The notes below the pieces were generated by a model that was given only the letters and a program-made list of their open reading frames with translations, was not told where the DNA came from and ran no database searches. DNA of 64,000 nt, taken from NCBI RefSeq assembly GCF_014860165.1, contig NZ_JACZKG010000052.1, positions 20,734 to 84,733 on the forward strand, read 5' to 3'. Positions 57,058 through 64,000 of this stretch are shown here, piece by piece. Made by a program: the position numbers and the translations under genes. Positions within the stretch are counted from its first letter, which is position 1. Every line of letters begins with the position of its first letter. This stretch comes from Devosia sp. (lineage in GTDB: Bacteria; Pseudomonadota; Alphaproteobacteria; Rhizobiales; Devosiaceae).

Positions 57058-57357
57058 ATGGCCAAGACACTTACCAACCGCGACGATATCCGCCTATGGG
57101 CCGAGGCTCGGGGCGGCAATCCGATGCTGATGGATACCCCCGACGGCACCGGCATCCGCACGCTGCTGCAGCTGACCTTTGGCCAGCATGCCATCAATAC
57201 CGAGGGCAATGAGGGGCCCGACCGCATCGGCGGCTTTCACCTGGTGAGCTGGGAGGAATGGTTCGCCGCCCTCGACGAGGGCAAGCTGGCGCTGCGTGTC
57301 TCGGATGATCCGTCCGGCGGAAACGAGGCCGAGTTCGAGTTTGTGCCGCGGGACTAG
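57058..57357 (+). CDS. Hypothetical protein, 99 residues
   Basis: A soluble protein starting MAKTLTNRDDIRLWAEARGG, after GGGAG at 57045-57049. It has no transmembrane segment. It contains IRTLLQLTFGQHAINTEGN and ends in an acidic strand (EFEFVPRD). I do not recognise the family. Its TAG stop is shared as CTAG with the convergent diguanylate cyclase gene. Confidence 0.75.
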   Translation: MAKTLTNRDDIRLWAEARGGNPMLMDTPDGTGIRTLLQLTFGQHAINTEGNEGPDRIGGFHLVSWEEWFAALDEGKLALRVSDDPSGGNEAEFEFVPRD

Positions 57358-58673
57358 GCGCTGGCGACCCGATTTGCCGCTCGACCTGGCCGGTGCGCCG
57401 CCGCGGTGGCGTCACTGGCGACAACGACCCGGTCGCGGCCAGCGGCCTTTGCCGCATAGAGGGCTTCATCCGCCCGACCCATGAGGCCATGCAGGGTCTC
57501 GCCGGGCTGGTGAATGGCGATGCCCGCACTCATTGTCACGCCCCAGCCGACAGCATCGCCGAAATCGGCCGATGACAGGCCCGAGCGGATTGCCTCGGCA
57601 TAAAGCCGGGCGGCGGCCAGGTCGCTGCCGGCCAGGATGACGGCGAACTCCTCGCCGCCAATACGTGCGGAAATGCCGTGCGTCAGTGACATTTCGCGCA
57701 GCAGCTGGCCGAGGCGGGCGATGACCTGGTCCCCGGCGGCGTGTCCCGCCGTGTCATTGATGCGCTTGAAGTGGTCGATGTCGAAGAGGATGGCACAGAC
57801 CGGGCGCAGGCCGGTTTCGCCCAGGCGCAGGGCGGCCGCCTCTTCAAAGGTCACCCGGTTGAGCAGGCCTGTCATGGCGTCGGTGGTCGACCGCTCGCGC
57901 ATCCGGTTCAGCTCCGCCATCACATTGCGCAGTACCAGGGCAATGGCCAGCACCAGCAGCGCCGCCAGGGTGATCAGGGTGATGGTCAAGGCGTGCTCTA
58001 CGGGCGGGCGCGGGCCAGGCGGAGGGGCCAGGTCGAAAAGGCCCCTGGCGGGCGGAGGCGGCTGTTGCAGGGGAATGCCCGCGCCCGGATTGGAGGCCGG
58101 CGCAAAGCCGCCGCGCAGGACTGGCGGGGGTGGCGGTGGAGGGTTGAGGAGACGGGAAAAGCCACCCGGATGGAAAATTGAGCGGATGGCGATGGCGACG
58201 ATGCCGAACACCATGGTCAGGCCATAGCCCCAGGAACCGGCGCGGAAGACCAGCGCCGCCGACCAGACCATGAAGACGAGGACGGGAATGGGGCCGAACA
58301 GCATCCAGTAATGCGGGGCGGCGTTCAGCACGGTCAGGGCCGTCGCGATGGCCACGAACAGCACGCCCCCGGCCACCATGCGGGCAAGCGGATTGGCGCG
58401 GGTGTCGCCGCTCCGGTGCAGGCCGTAGGCGACAAGGCAGGTCGCGGCATAGAAGCTGCCCCAGCTCAACCATTTGACCCAGACGGCGGGCACGCCCAGT
58501 CGCATGGTCACCGTGGCCAGCGACAGAGCCAGCAGGGCGAAGGCGCCGGCCCACCAGCCAAAGGCGGTCAGGCTGCGATTGATCGCATAGGCGATCAGCA
58601 GGCCAGCCGCCAGCAGCAGGGCCGTGATTGCAGCTGCCAATGAAAACACGTCAAATTGCGCCAAGGCGTCCAC
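57354..58673 (-). CDS. Membrane-bound diguanylate cyclase (GGDEF)
   Basis: A 439-residue protein. The N-terminal third has six or seven hydrophobic helices. An insertion of several PPPP runs and Pro-rich text (residues ~180-230) leads to another membrane helix (ALTITLITLAALLVLAIALV). The GGDEF domain has TDAMTGLLNRVTFEEAAALR, ILFDIDHFKRINDTAGHAAG and the active-site loop RIGGEEF, so catalytic residues are present. A clear RxxD inhibitory site is absent. It should produce c-di-GMP. Confidence 0.9.
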   Translation of the reverse strand: MDALAQFDVFSLAAAITALLLAAGLLIAYAINRSLTAFGWWAGAFALLALSLATVTMRLGVPAVWVKWLSWGSFYAATCLVAYGLHRSGDTRANPLARMVAGGVLFVAIATALTVLNAAPHYWMLFGPIPVLVFMVWSAALVFRAGSWGYGLTMVFGIVAIAIRSIFHPGGFSRLLNPPPPPPPVLRGGFAPASNPGAGIPLQQPPPPARGLFDLAPPPGPRPPVEHALTITLITLAALLVLAIALVLRNVMAELNRMRERSTTDAMTGLLNRVTFEEAAALRLGETGLRPVCAILFDIDHFKRINDTAGHAAGDQVIARLGQLLREMSLTHGISARIGGEEFAVILAGSDLAAARLYAEAIRSGLSSADFGDAVGWGVTMSAGIAIHQPGETLHGLMGRADEALYAAKAAGRDRVVVASDATAAAHRPGRAANRVASA

Positions 58674-58752
58674 CCCTCGTCGGGCGCGAGCATAGGCAGC
58701 GGGCGTTAACGCAAGGTTTGGCTGTCGGTGAACCGCATAGGCGTTCTGCCAA

Positions 58753-59181
58753 TTATTCGGCGTCGGCGGCCGCCTCGATGGCTTCCATGTCCTCGTCGGA
58801 AAAACCGAAATGGTGGCCCAGTTCGTGGATCAGCACATGGGTGACAACTTCGCCCAGGGTGTTGTCGTCATTCTCGGCCCAGTAATCGAGGATGGCGCGG
58901 CGATAGAGATAGACCGTATTGGGCAACTGGCCGGTCTGGGGCACGGCGCCATCTTCGGTCAGGCCAATGCCTGAAAAGAGCCCCATCAGCTCGAAGGGGC
59001 TCTCCATGCCGAAGCCTTCGAGCACGTCATCGTCGGCAAATTCGGCGACCGAGCAGGTGACGTCAGCGGCGAGCGACTTGAACGGCTCGGGCAGGTCCCT
59101 GAGCGCCTGGCTGGCCAGGGCCTCGATATCGTCGAGGGTAGGCGCGAAACGATTATGCCAGCCTTCGCTCGAAATGCTCAT
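58753..59181 (-). CDS. Zincin-like metallopeptidase family protein
   Basis: A 142-residue protein of the PF06262 (DUF1025) type. It has TVYLYRRAILDYWAENDDNT and the zinc motif HVLIHELGHHFGFSDEDMEA, where HELGH is HExxH. An N-terminal soluble part precedes it (FAPTLDDIEALASQALRDLP). The real substrate is unknown. It stands alone between the diguanylate cyclase and leuC. Confidence 0.88.
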   Translation of the reverse strand: MSISSEGWHNRFAPTLDDIEALASQALRDLPEPFKSLAADVTCSVAEFADDDVLEGFGMESPFELMGLFSGIGLTEDGAVPQTGQLPNTVYLYRRAILDYWAENDDNTLGEVVTHVLIHELGHHFGFSDEDMEAIEAAADAE

Positions 59182-59201
59182 CCCGGACGCTCCATGCTAC
59201 C

Positions 59202-59280
59202 GTCATTGTCCGGCTTGTCCGGGCAATCCACTTCTCCGCTGACGCTCAAGCATGGATCACCCGGCAAGCCGGGTGATGAC
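59202..59280. repeat. Palindromic repeat, family B-like copy 4
   Basis: GTCATTGTCCGGCTTGTCCGG opens and ACCCGGCAAGCCGGGTGATGAC closes. The GTCATTG...GATGAC ends and the two hairpins match the layout of the 24487 element, with different stem sequences. Confidence 0.7.
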
Positions 59281-59301
59281 GAAGAATTGGGAGTCAGCGC
59301 C

Positions 59302-60708
59302 TTACTGCCACTCGCGGATGTCGACGAAGTGGCCGGCAATGGCGGCGGCGGCGGCCATGGCGGGGGACACGAGGTGGGTGCGGCCCTTGAAGCCCTGGCG
59401 GCCTTCGAAATTGCGGTTGCTGGTCGAGGCGCAGCGTTCCTGCGGCTTGAGCTTGTCGGGGTTCATGGCCAGGCACATCGAGCAGCCGGGCTCGCGCCAT
59501 TCGAAGCCGGCATTGAGGAAGATGGTGTGCAGGCCCTCGGCTTCGGCCTGATCCTTGACCAGGCCCGAGCCGGGAACGACCATGGCGCTGACCGTGGGGG
59601 CCACCTTGTGGTCGCCGATCACGGCAGCGGCAGCGCGCAGGTCCTCGATGCGGCCATTGGTGCAGGAGCCGATGAAGACGCGGTCGATGGCAATATCGGT
59701 GATCGGGGTGCCCGGCTTGAGGCCCATATAGTCGAGCGCCCGCCACTTGCTGGCGCGCTTGTTCTCGTCGGCGATGTCATCAGGATTGGGCACGGCGCCG
59801 GTGACGGTGATGACGTCCTCGGGCGAAGACCCCCATGACACGATCGGCGGCAGCTTGGCGGCGTCGAGGATGACCACCTTGTCATAGACTGCACCCTCGT
59901 CGGTATAGAGGGTCTTCCAATAGTCGAGCGCCATGTCCCAGGCCTTGCCCGTCGGGGCGCGGTTGCGGCCCTTGACGTATTCGAAGGTCTTTTCGTCGGG
60001 GGCGATCAGGCCGGCGCGGGCGCCGCCTTCGATGGTCATGTTGCAGACCGTCATGCGGCCTTCCATGCTGAGCGAGCGGATGGCTTCGCCGGCAAATTCG
60101 ATGACATGGCCATTGCCGCCGGCCGTGCCGATTTCGCCGATGATGGCGAGGATGATGTCCTTGGCGGTGACATGGGGCGGCAGCGTGCCATCCACGCGCA
60201 CCAGCATGTTTTTGGCCTTTTGCTGGATCAACGTCTGGGTGGCGAGGACATGCTCAACCTCGGACGTGCCGATGCCGTGGGCCAGGGCGCCAAAGGCGCC
60301 GTGGGTCGAGGTGTGGCTGTCGCCGCAGACGATGGTCATGCCGGGCAGGGTGAAGCCCTGCTCGGGGCCGACGATGTGGACGATGCCCTGGCGCTTGTCG
60401 AAGGGATCGAAATATTCGATGCCGAAATCGCGGGTATTTTCGGCCAGCGTCTCGATCTGGATGGCGCTTTCCGGGTCGGGATTGGGCAGCGAACGGTCGG
60501 TGGTGGGCACGTTGTGGTCGACCACGGCCAGGGTGCGCTCGGGGTGGCGCACCTTGCGGTTGTTCATGCGCAGGCCTTCGAAGGCCTGGGGGCTGGTCAC
60601 TTCGTGCACCAGGTGCCGGTCGATATAGAGCAGCGAGGTGCCATCCTCGTTGTTCTGGACCAGATGGTCGTCCCAGATCTTGTCGTAAAGCGTGCGGGCC
60701 TTGGTCAT
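59302..60708 (-). CDS. leuC: 3-isopropylmalate dehydratase large subunit
   Basis: Leucine biosynthesis aconitase-type enzyme. The 468-residue protein starts [17 protein letters not shown]. Its [4Fe-4S] ligands appear in [18 protein letters not shown] and [15 protein letters not shown]. Other motifs are [52 protein letters not shown] and [12 protein letters not shown]. The start is ATG 60708. leuD is not in the window. Confidence 0.97.
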   Translation of the reverse strand: MTKARTLYDKIWDDHLVQNNEDGTSLLYIDRHLVHEVTSPQAFEGLRMNNRKVRHPERTLAVVDHNVPTTDRSLPNPDPESAIQIETLAENTRDFGIEYFDPFDKRQGIVHIVGPEQGFTLPGMTIVCGDSHTSTHGAFGALAHGIGTSEVEHVLATQTLIQQKAKNMLVRVDGTLPPHVTAKDIILAIIGEIGTAGGNGHVIEFAGEAIRSLSMEGRMTVCNMTIEGGARAGLIAPDEKTFEYVKGRNRAPTGKAWDMALDYWKTLYTDEGAVYDKVVILDAAKLPPIVSWGSSPEDVITVTGAVPNPDDIADENKRASKWRALDYMGLKPGTPITDIAIDRVFIGSCTNGRIEDLRAAAAVIGDHKVAPTVSAMVVPGSGLVKDQAEAEGLHTIFLNAGFEWREPGCSMCLAMNPDKLKPQERCASTSNRNFEGRQGFKGRTHLVSPAMAAAAAIAGHFVDIREWQ

Positions 60709-60798
60709 ATCGGTATTCCGGCAGGGGAAGTTCGGAGTGGTTCTAAGCCGGGACGGAGGAGCGGTCAAGCATAACCGTACTCATGGGTACGGCTCGTT

Positions 60799-62139
60799 TC
60801 AGCCGGCCCGGCGGATGGAAAACACACCCAGGAGGCTGGTATCGAGGCCGATGCGGAAGCGGCACCAGAGCGCGATGGCGACCTGGGCGACGATGCGTGC
60901 GCCCATATTGGCGGCGGCGGCGCCGACAATGCCGAAGGCGGGGATTACGGCGATCTGCACCAGGAAGCCAAGGCCCATGATGAGCCCAAAGATGGCGACA
61001 TAGGCGCGCTCATGGCCGGTCATCATCATGACGATCTTGGAGGGGCCGGTGGCGGCGTCGAACAGCAGGCCAAGCGAGAGCAGCACCAGCACCAGTGTGC
61101 CCTCGGCATAGGCCGGGCCGAAGAAGCTGAGGATCCACTCGCCCCACAGGGCGAACATGGCGAAGACCACGAGCGAGAAGACGAAACCGGCGCCGGCGCC
61201 AAGGGCGGTGATGGCCTGGGCCTGGCGCATTTCCCCGGCATGGAAATGCCGCGCCACCATGGGCGCGATGACCAGCTCGATGGCGAAGGTGAAGAGCGTC
61301 ATCAGGCCCGCGGTGCGGAAGGCGTTGAAATAGAGGCCCGAGCTTTCGAGGTCGAGCATGAGCCCGACCAGGATCACATCGGCATTGAGTGCAAAGGTCT
61401 CGATCAGCGCGCCCAGCATCAGCCAGCGGCTGATGCCGCCCCAGTTGGCCCAATAGGCTTTGACGCCCCGCATGACCGGGGTCAGCACATAGCCTGAGCG
61501 CATGGCCTGCCAGAATTGCAGAGCCAGCATGCCTGCCAGCAGGGCCGCCGACAGCACGAGGGCATCGGGACCGCTCAGCACCACGCCGATGGCGAAAAGC
61601 CCAAGCACGGCGGCGGGCAAAGCCAGGCGCCAGAAGATGTCGCGCGGCACCAGAGCGGTCCAGAGCGAGCCCTGCGCGCGCAGCGCCGAGGAATTGTATT
61701 CGGACAGCGCCATCGGCAGCACAAGGAAGGCGGCGCCATAGACGTGGTTGGCGGTCTCCTCGAAGGTCACCACCTGCACCGTGACAAAGGTGACGATGCA
61801 GAGTGCCAAAGCGATGGCGAGGCTGGCAGCGATGGTCAGGGTCGAGCCGGCGCGCACGGCCCTATCGGCACCATCGTGATCGCCGGCAACGGTTTCCTGC
61901 GACCACAGGCGCAGCACGGCCATGGGCTGGCCGATGCCGGCAGCGATGGCAAGGACCGTCGCCAAAGCCAGGCCAAAGGCGAAGCGGCCATATTCGCTGG
62001 GGCTCATGGTGCGCGAGAGCACGACATAGGTGAGATAGGTGAGGCCGGCGGTGGCCACCTTGATGCCGAGCGAAGCCACCGAGCGCCAAAGCCCGGTCCG
62101 GAGCAAAGCCGACAGATCGGCGGGAATGGTCAACCGCAT
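60799..62139 (-). CDS. Polysaccharide transport/flippase-like membrane protein (Wzx/MATE-type)
   Basis: A 446-residue membrane protein with about 12 hydrophobic segments. It starts MRLTIPADLSALLRTGLWRS with LTYVVLSRTMSPSEYGRFAF, the typical flippase opening. Later come NADVILVGLMLDLESSGLYF and LFDAATGPSKIVMMMTGHER, as in lipid-linked oligosaccharide flippases. ATG 62139 is chosen from an open frame to 62235. Cargo unknown, possibly an O-antigen or exopolysaccharide unit. Confidence 0.85.
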   Translation of the reverse strand: MRLTIPADLSALLRTGLWRSVASLGIKVATAGLTYLTYVVLSRTMSPSEYGRFAFGLALATVLAIAAGIGQPMAVLRLWSQETVAGDHDGADRAVRAGSTLTIAASLAIALALCIVTFVTVQVVTFEETANHVYGAAFLVLPMALSEYNSSALRAQGSLWTALVPRDIFWRLALPAAVLGLFAIGVVLSGPDALVLSAALLAGMLALQFWQAMRSGYVLTPVMRGVKAYWANWGGISRWLMLGALIETFALNADVILVGLMLDLESSGLYFNAFRTAGLMTLFTFAIELVIAPMVARHFHAGEMRQAQAITALGAGAGFVFSLVVFAMFALWGEWILSFFGPAYAEGTLVLVLLSLGLLFDAATGPSKIVMMMTGHERAYVAIFGLIMGLGFLVQIAVIPAFGIVGAAAANMGARIVAQVAIALWCRFRIGLDTSLLGVFSIRRAG

Positions 62140-62250
62140 GGACAGGCCTCGGGGTCGCGGTTGCACCACCGCGATGCCGGCAATCTGCCATGGCAGTCTT
62201 AGGAAGCTCTTACCCGGGATGACTGGGCGTATCACCGATCGGTGAGGTTC

Positions 62251-62278
62251 TCACCTCTCCCCCAAAAGGGAGAGGTGA
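62251..62278. repeat. Short inverted repeat, family D, before purH stop
   Basis: TCACCTCTCCC at 62251-62261 and GGGAGAGGTGA at 62268-62278 form a perfect hairpin with CCAAAA between. It lies between purH and the flippase gene. Confidence 0.65.
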
Positions 62279-62281
62279 AGA

Positions 62282-63868
62282 TCAGTGCCGGAAGTGGCGC
62301 ATGCCGGTCATGACCATGGCGATGCCGGCGGCGTCGGCGGCCGCGATGACTTCGTCGTCGCGCATCGAGCCGCCCGGCTGGATCACGGCGGTGGCGCCGG
62401 CGGCGACCAGGGCTTCAAGACCATCGGCGAAGGGGAAGAAGGCGTCGGACGCGGCGACCGAACCCTGCGTCAGCGCGCCCTCGATCCCCGCCGCCCTGGC
62501 GGCGTCTATCGACTTGCGGTGGGCGGTGAGCGCCGAATCGACGCGGGACATCTGTCCGGCGCCGATGCCGACCGTGGCGCCGGATTTCACATAGACGATG
62601 GCGTTGGACTTGACGTGCTTGGCCACCTTGGCGGCGAGGCGCAGGTCGGCCATTTCGGCTTCGGTCGGCTGGCGCTTGGTGACGACCTTGAGGTCGCAAT
62701 CGTCGACGTTGCGGTTGTCGCGGCTCTGCACCAGCAGGCCCCCGGCCACCGACTTGACCAGCAGGCCTTCGGCCTTGGGGTCGGCGATGCCGCCGGTCAG
62801 CAGCAGGCGCAGGTTCTTCTTGGCGGCGATGATGTCCTGGGCTTCCTGGGTCGCCGAGGGGGCGACGATCACCTCGGTGAAGACCTTGACGATTTCGGTG
62901 GCGGTGGCGGCGTCGATTTCCCGGTTGGTGGCGACGATGCCGCCAAAGGCGGAGACGGGGTCGGTGCGCAGGGCATTGTGGTAGGCGGTCAGCAGGTCGC
63001 CGGCCACGGCGACGCCGCAGGGATTGGCATGCTTGATGATGGCAACGGCGGCGACCTGGGCCGGGTCGAATTCGCTGACCAGCTCGAACGCCGCGTCGGT
63101 ATCGTTGATATTGTTGTAGCTGAGGGTCTTGCCCTGCACCTGGGTGGCGGTGGCGACGCCGCGGCGATCCTCGCCATTGGCGTAGAAGCCGGCCCATTGA
63201 TGCGGATTCTCGCCATAGCGCATGACTTCGCGCAAGGTGCCGGCAAAGCTGCGCCAGGGGATATCGGGGTAGTCGATGGCCCTGGCGAACCAGGTCGAAA
63301 TGGCGCTGTCATAGGCGGCGGTGCGGGCATAGGCCTTGGCGGCGAGGCGCTGGCGCATCGCGAAGGGCACGCCGCCGGTCTCTGCTATGGCGGCGAGGAT
63401 GGCCGGATAATCCGCGGGATCGACGACGACGGTCACATAGGCGTGGTTCTTGGCGGCGGAGCGGACCATGGCGGGGCCGCCGATATCGATATTCTCGATG
63501 ATGTCATCGTAGCTGGCGCCGGAAGCCACGGTCTTTTCGAACGGGTAGAGATTGACGGCGACGAGGTCTATGGCGCCGATCTGGTGTTCCGCCATCGAAG
63601 CGGCATGGTCGGGCTTGTCGCGCACCGCCAGCAAACCGCCATGCACCTTGGGATGCAGCGTCTTGACGCGGCCATCCATCATTTCGGGGAAGCCGGTGAG
63701 GTCGGCGATCTCGCGGACCGGCAAGCCAGCGTCCTTGATCAGCTTGTGGGTGCCCCCGGTCGAGACCAGTTCGACGCCGGTGGCGGCCAGTCCCCTGGCG
63801 AAGTCGGCCATGCCAGACTTGTCGAATACCGAAAGCAGCGCCCGCCCGACCTTGACCGTCTTGCTCAT
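62282..63868 (-). CDS. purH: Bifunctional AICAR formyltransferase / IMP cyclohydrolase
   Basis: Last two steps of IMP synthesis. The 528-residue protein has an N-terminal IMP cyclohydrolase (MGS-like) domain ([52 protein letters not shown]) and a C-terminal AICAR transformylase domain ([75 protein letters not shown]). ATG 63868 is chosen. The frame is open to 63931. Confidence 0.97.
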   Translation of the reverse strand: MSKTVKVGRALLSVFDKSGMADFARGLAATGVELVSTGGTHKLIKDAGLPVREIADLTGFPEMMDGRVKTLHPKVHGGLLAVRDKPDHAASMAEHQIGAIDLVAVNLYPFEKTVASGASYDDIIENIDIGGPAMVRSAAKNHAYVTVVVDPADYPAILAAIAETGGVPFAMRQRLAAKAYARTAAYDSAISTWFARAIDYPDIPWRSFAGTLREVMRYGENPHQWAGFYANGEDRRGVATATQVQGKTLSYNNINDTDAAFELVSEFDPAQVAAVAIIKHANPCGVAVAGDLLTAYHNALRTDPVSAFGGIVATNREIDAATATEIVKVFTEVIVAPSATQEAQDIIAAKKNLRLLLTGGIADPKAEGLLVKSVAGGLLVQSRDNRNVDDCDLKVVTKRQPTEAEMADLRLAAKVAKHVKSNAIVYVKSGATVGIGAGQMSRVDSALTAHRKSIDAARAAGIEGALTQGSVAASDAFFPFADGLEALVAAGATAVIQPGGSMRDDEVIAAADAAGIAMVMTGMRHFRH

Positions 63869-64000
63869 GAGGATTTTTCGCCCTGTGATGTGATTTGCGG
63901 GCTCGCTAGCACGAAGCGGGGAAAAGGCCAACTAACTTGAGAGGCTGTCGTCCGTGGGCCGAGCACGGGAGTCGGACTCCCTCCCCCTTGAGTGGAGGGC
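63869..64000. other. Region upstream of purH to the window edge
   Basis: 132 bases with no gene visible. It should contain the purH promoter. The end (CTCCCTCCCCCTTGAGTGGAG) looks like half of a family D-type hairpin cut by the edge. Confidence 0.5.

Noticed and set aside
62285..63940. 551-codon plus-strand open frame opposite purH
   Set aside because: Gly/Asp-rich shadow of purH with no domain signature.

Overview
The window reads as a near-origin segment of a GC-rich alphaproteobacterial chromosome, most likely Hyphomicrobiales (Rhizobiales) and plausibly Devosia-like. The support is gene order: hisB-hisH-hisA-hisF-hisE-coaA, hslVU, secB-dnaQ-coaE-aroE-maf, then hemE-hemJ-rho-mnmE-mnmG-rsmG-parA-parB, and holA-lptE-leuS. 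A CenR-type response regulator, GANTC-rich DNA at the putative origin and a palindrome type common in this order agree. The genus is inference.

Layout. 0-12.5 kb: end of rph, then the heat-shock genes hrcA, grpE, dnaK and dnaJ. Sigma-32-like promoters can be read before grpE, dnaK and dnaJ. Interspersed are a pabBC-pncA-PH-like operon, three tandem small secreted proteins, and an alpha/beta hydrolase fold that has lost its Ser and His catalytic residues. 12.5-24 kb: a glycosyltransferase, two VOC proteins, an FMN reductase, pyrF and a hydroxypyruvate-isomerase-like gene, a PfkB kinase, a TetR/DUF2214 divergent pair, nth, an Ada/Ogt-like protein, gpmA and dapB. 23-29 kb: coaA and the histidine operon, all on the minus strand. 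The hisA-hisF junction carries a partial tandem duplication of small membrane-protein genes. 29-38 kb: hslVU, a Smr protein, a Tim44-like protein, fxsA, secB, dnaQ, coaE, aroE and maf.

The 443-base maf-hemE gap (37989-38431) is the likely chromosomal origin. It holds a perfect TTAA-N7-TTAA CtrA-type box, two near-matches, several 8/9 DnaA-box matches and seven GANTC sites. Genes on both sides are transcribed away from it. To its right lies the MnmEG/RsmG/ParAB block, with five parS-type palindromes between 42.7 and 47.1 kb, two of them inside rsmG. A hybrid parS version with one GANTC-containing arm recurs six more times elsewhere in the window.

47-64 kb: holA, lptE, leuS, a YggS-type protein, cenR, a DNA-binding-domain-less CNB protein, xth, rplS-trmD-rimM, a diguanylate cyclase, a zincin, leuC, a flippase and purH. 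Intergenic gaps carry at least three families of palindromic repeats. Many neighbours overlap by ATGA or GTGA, or share a CTAG stop. I saw no rRNA, tRNA, insertion sequence, prophage or CRISPR array.
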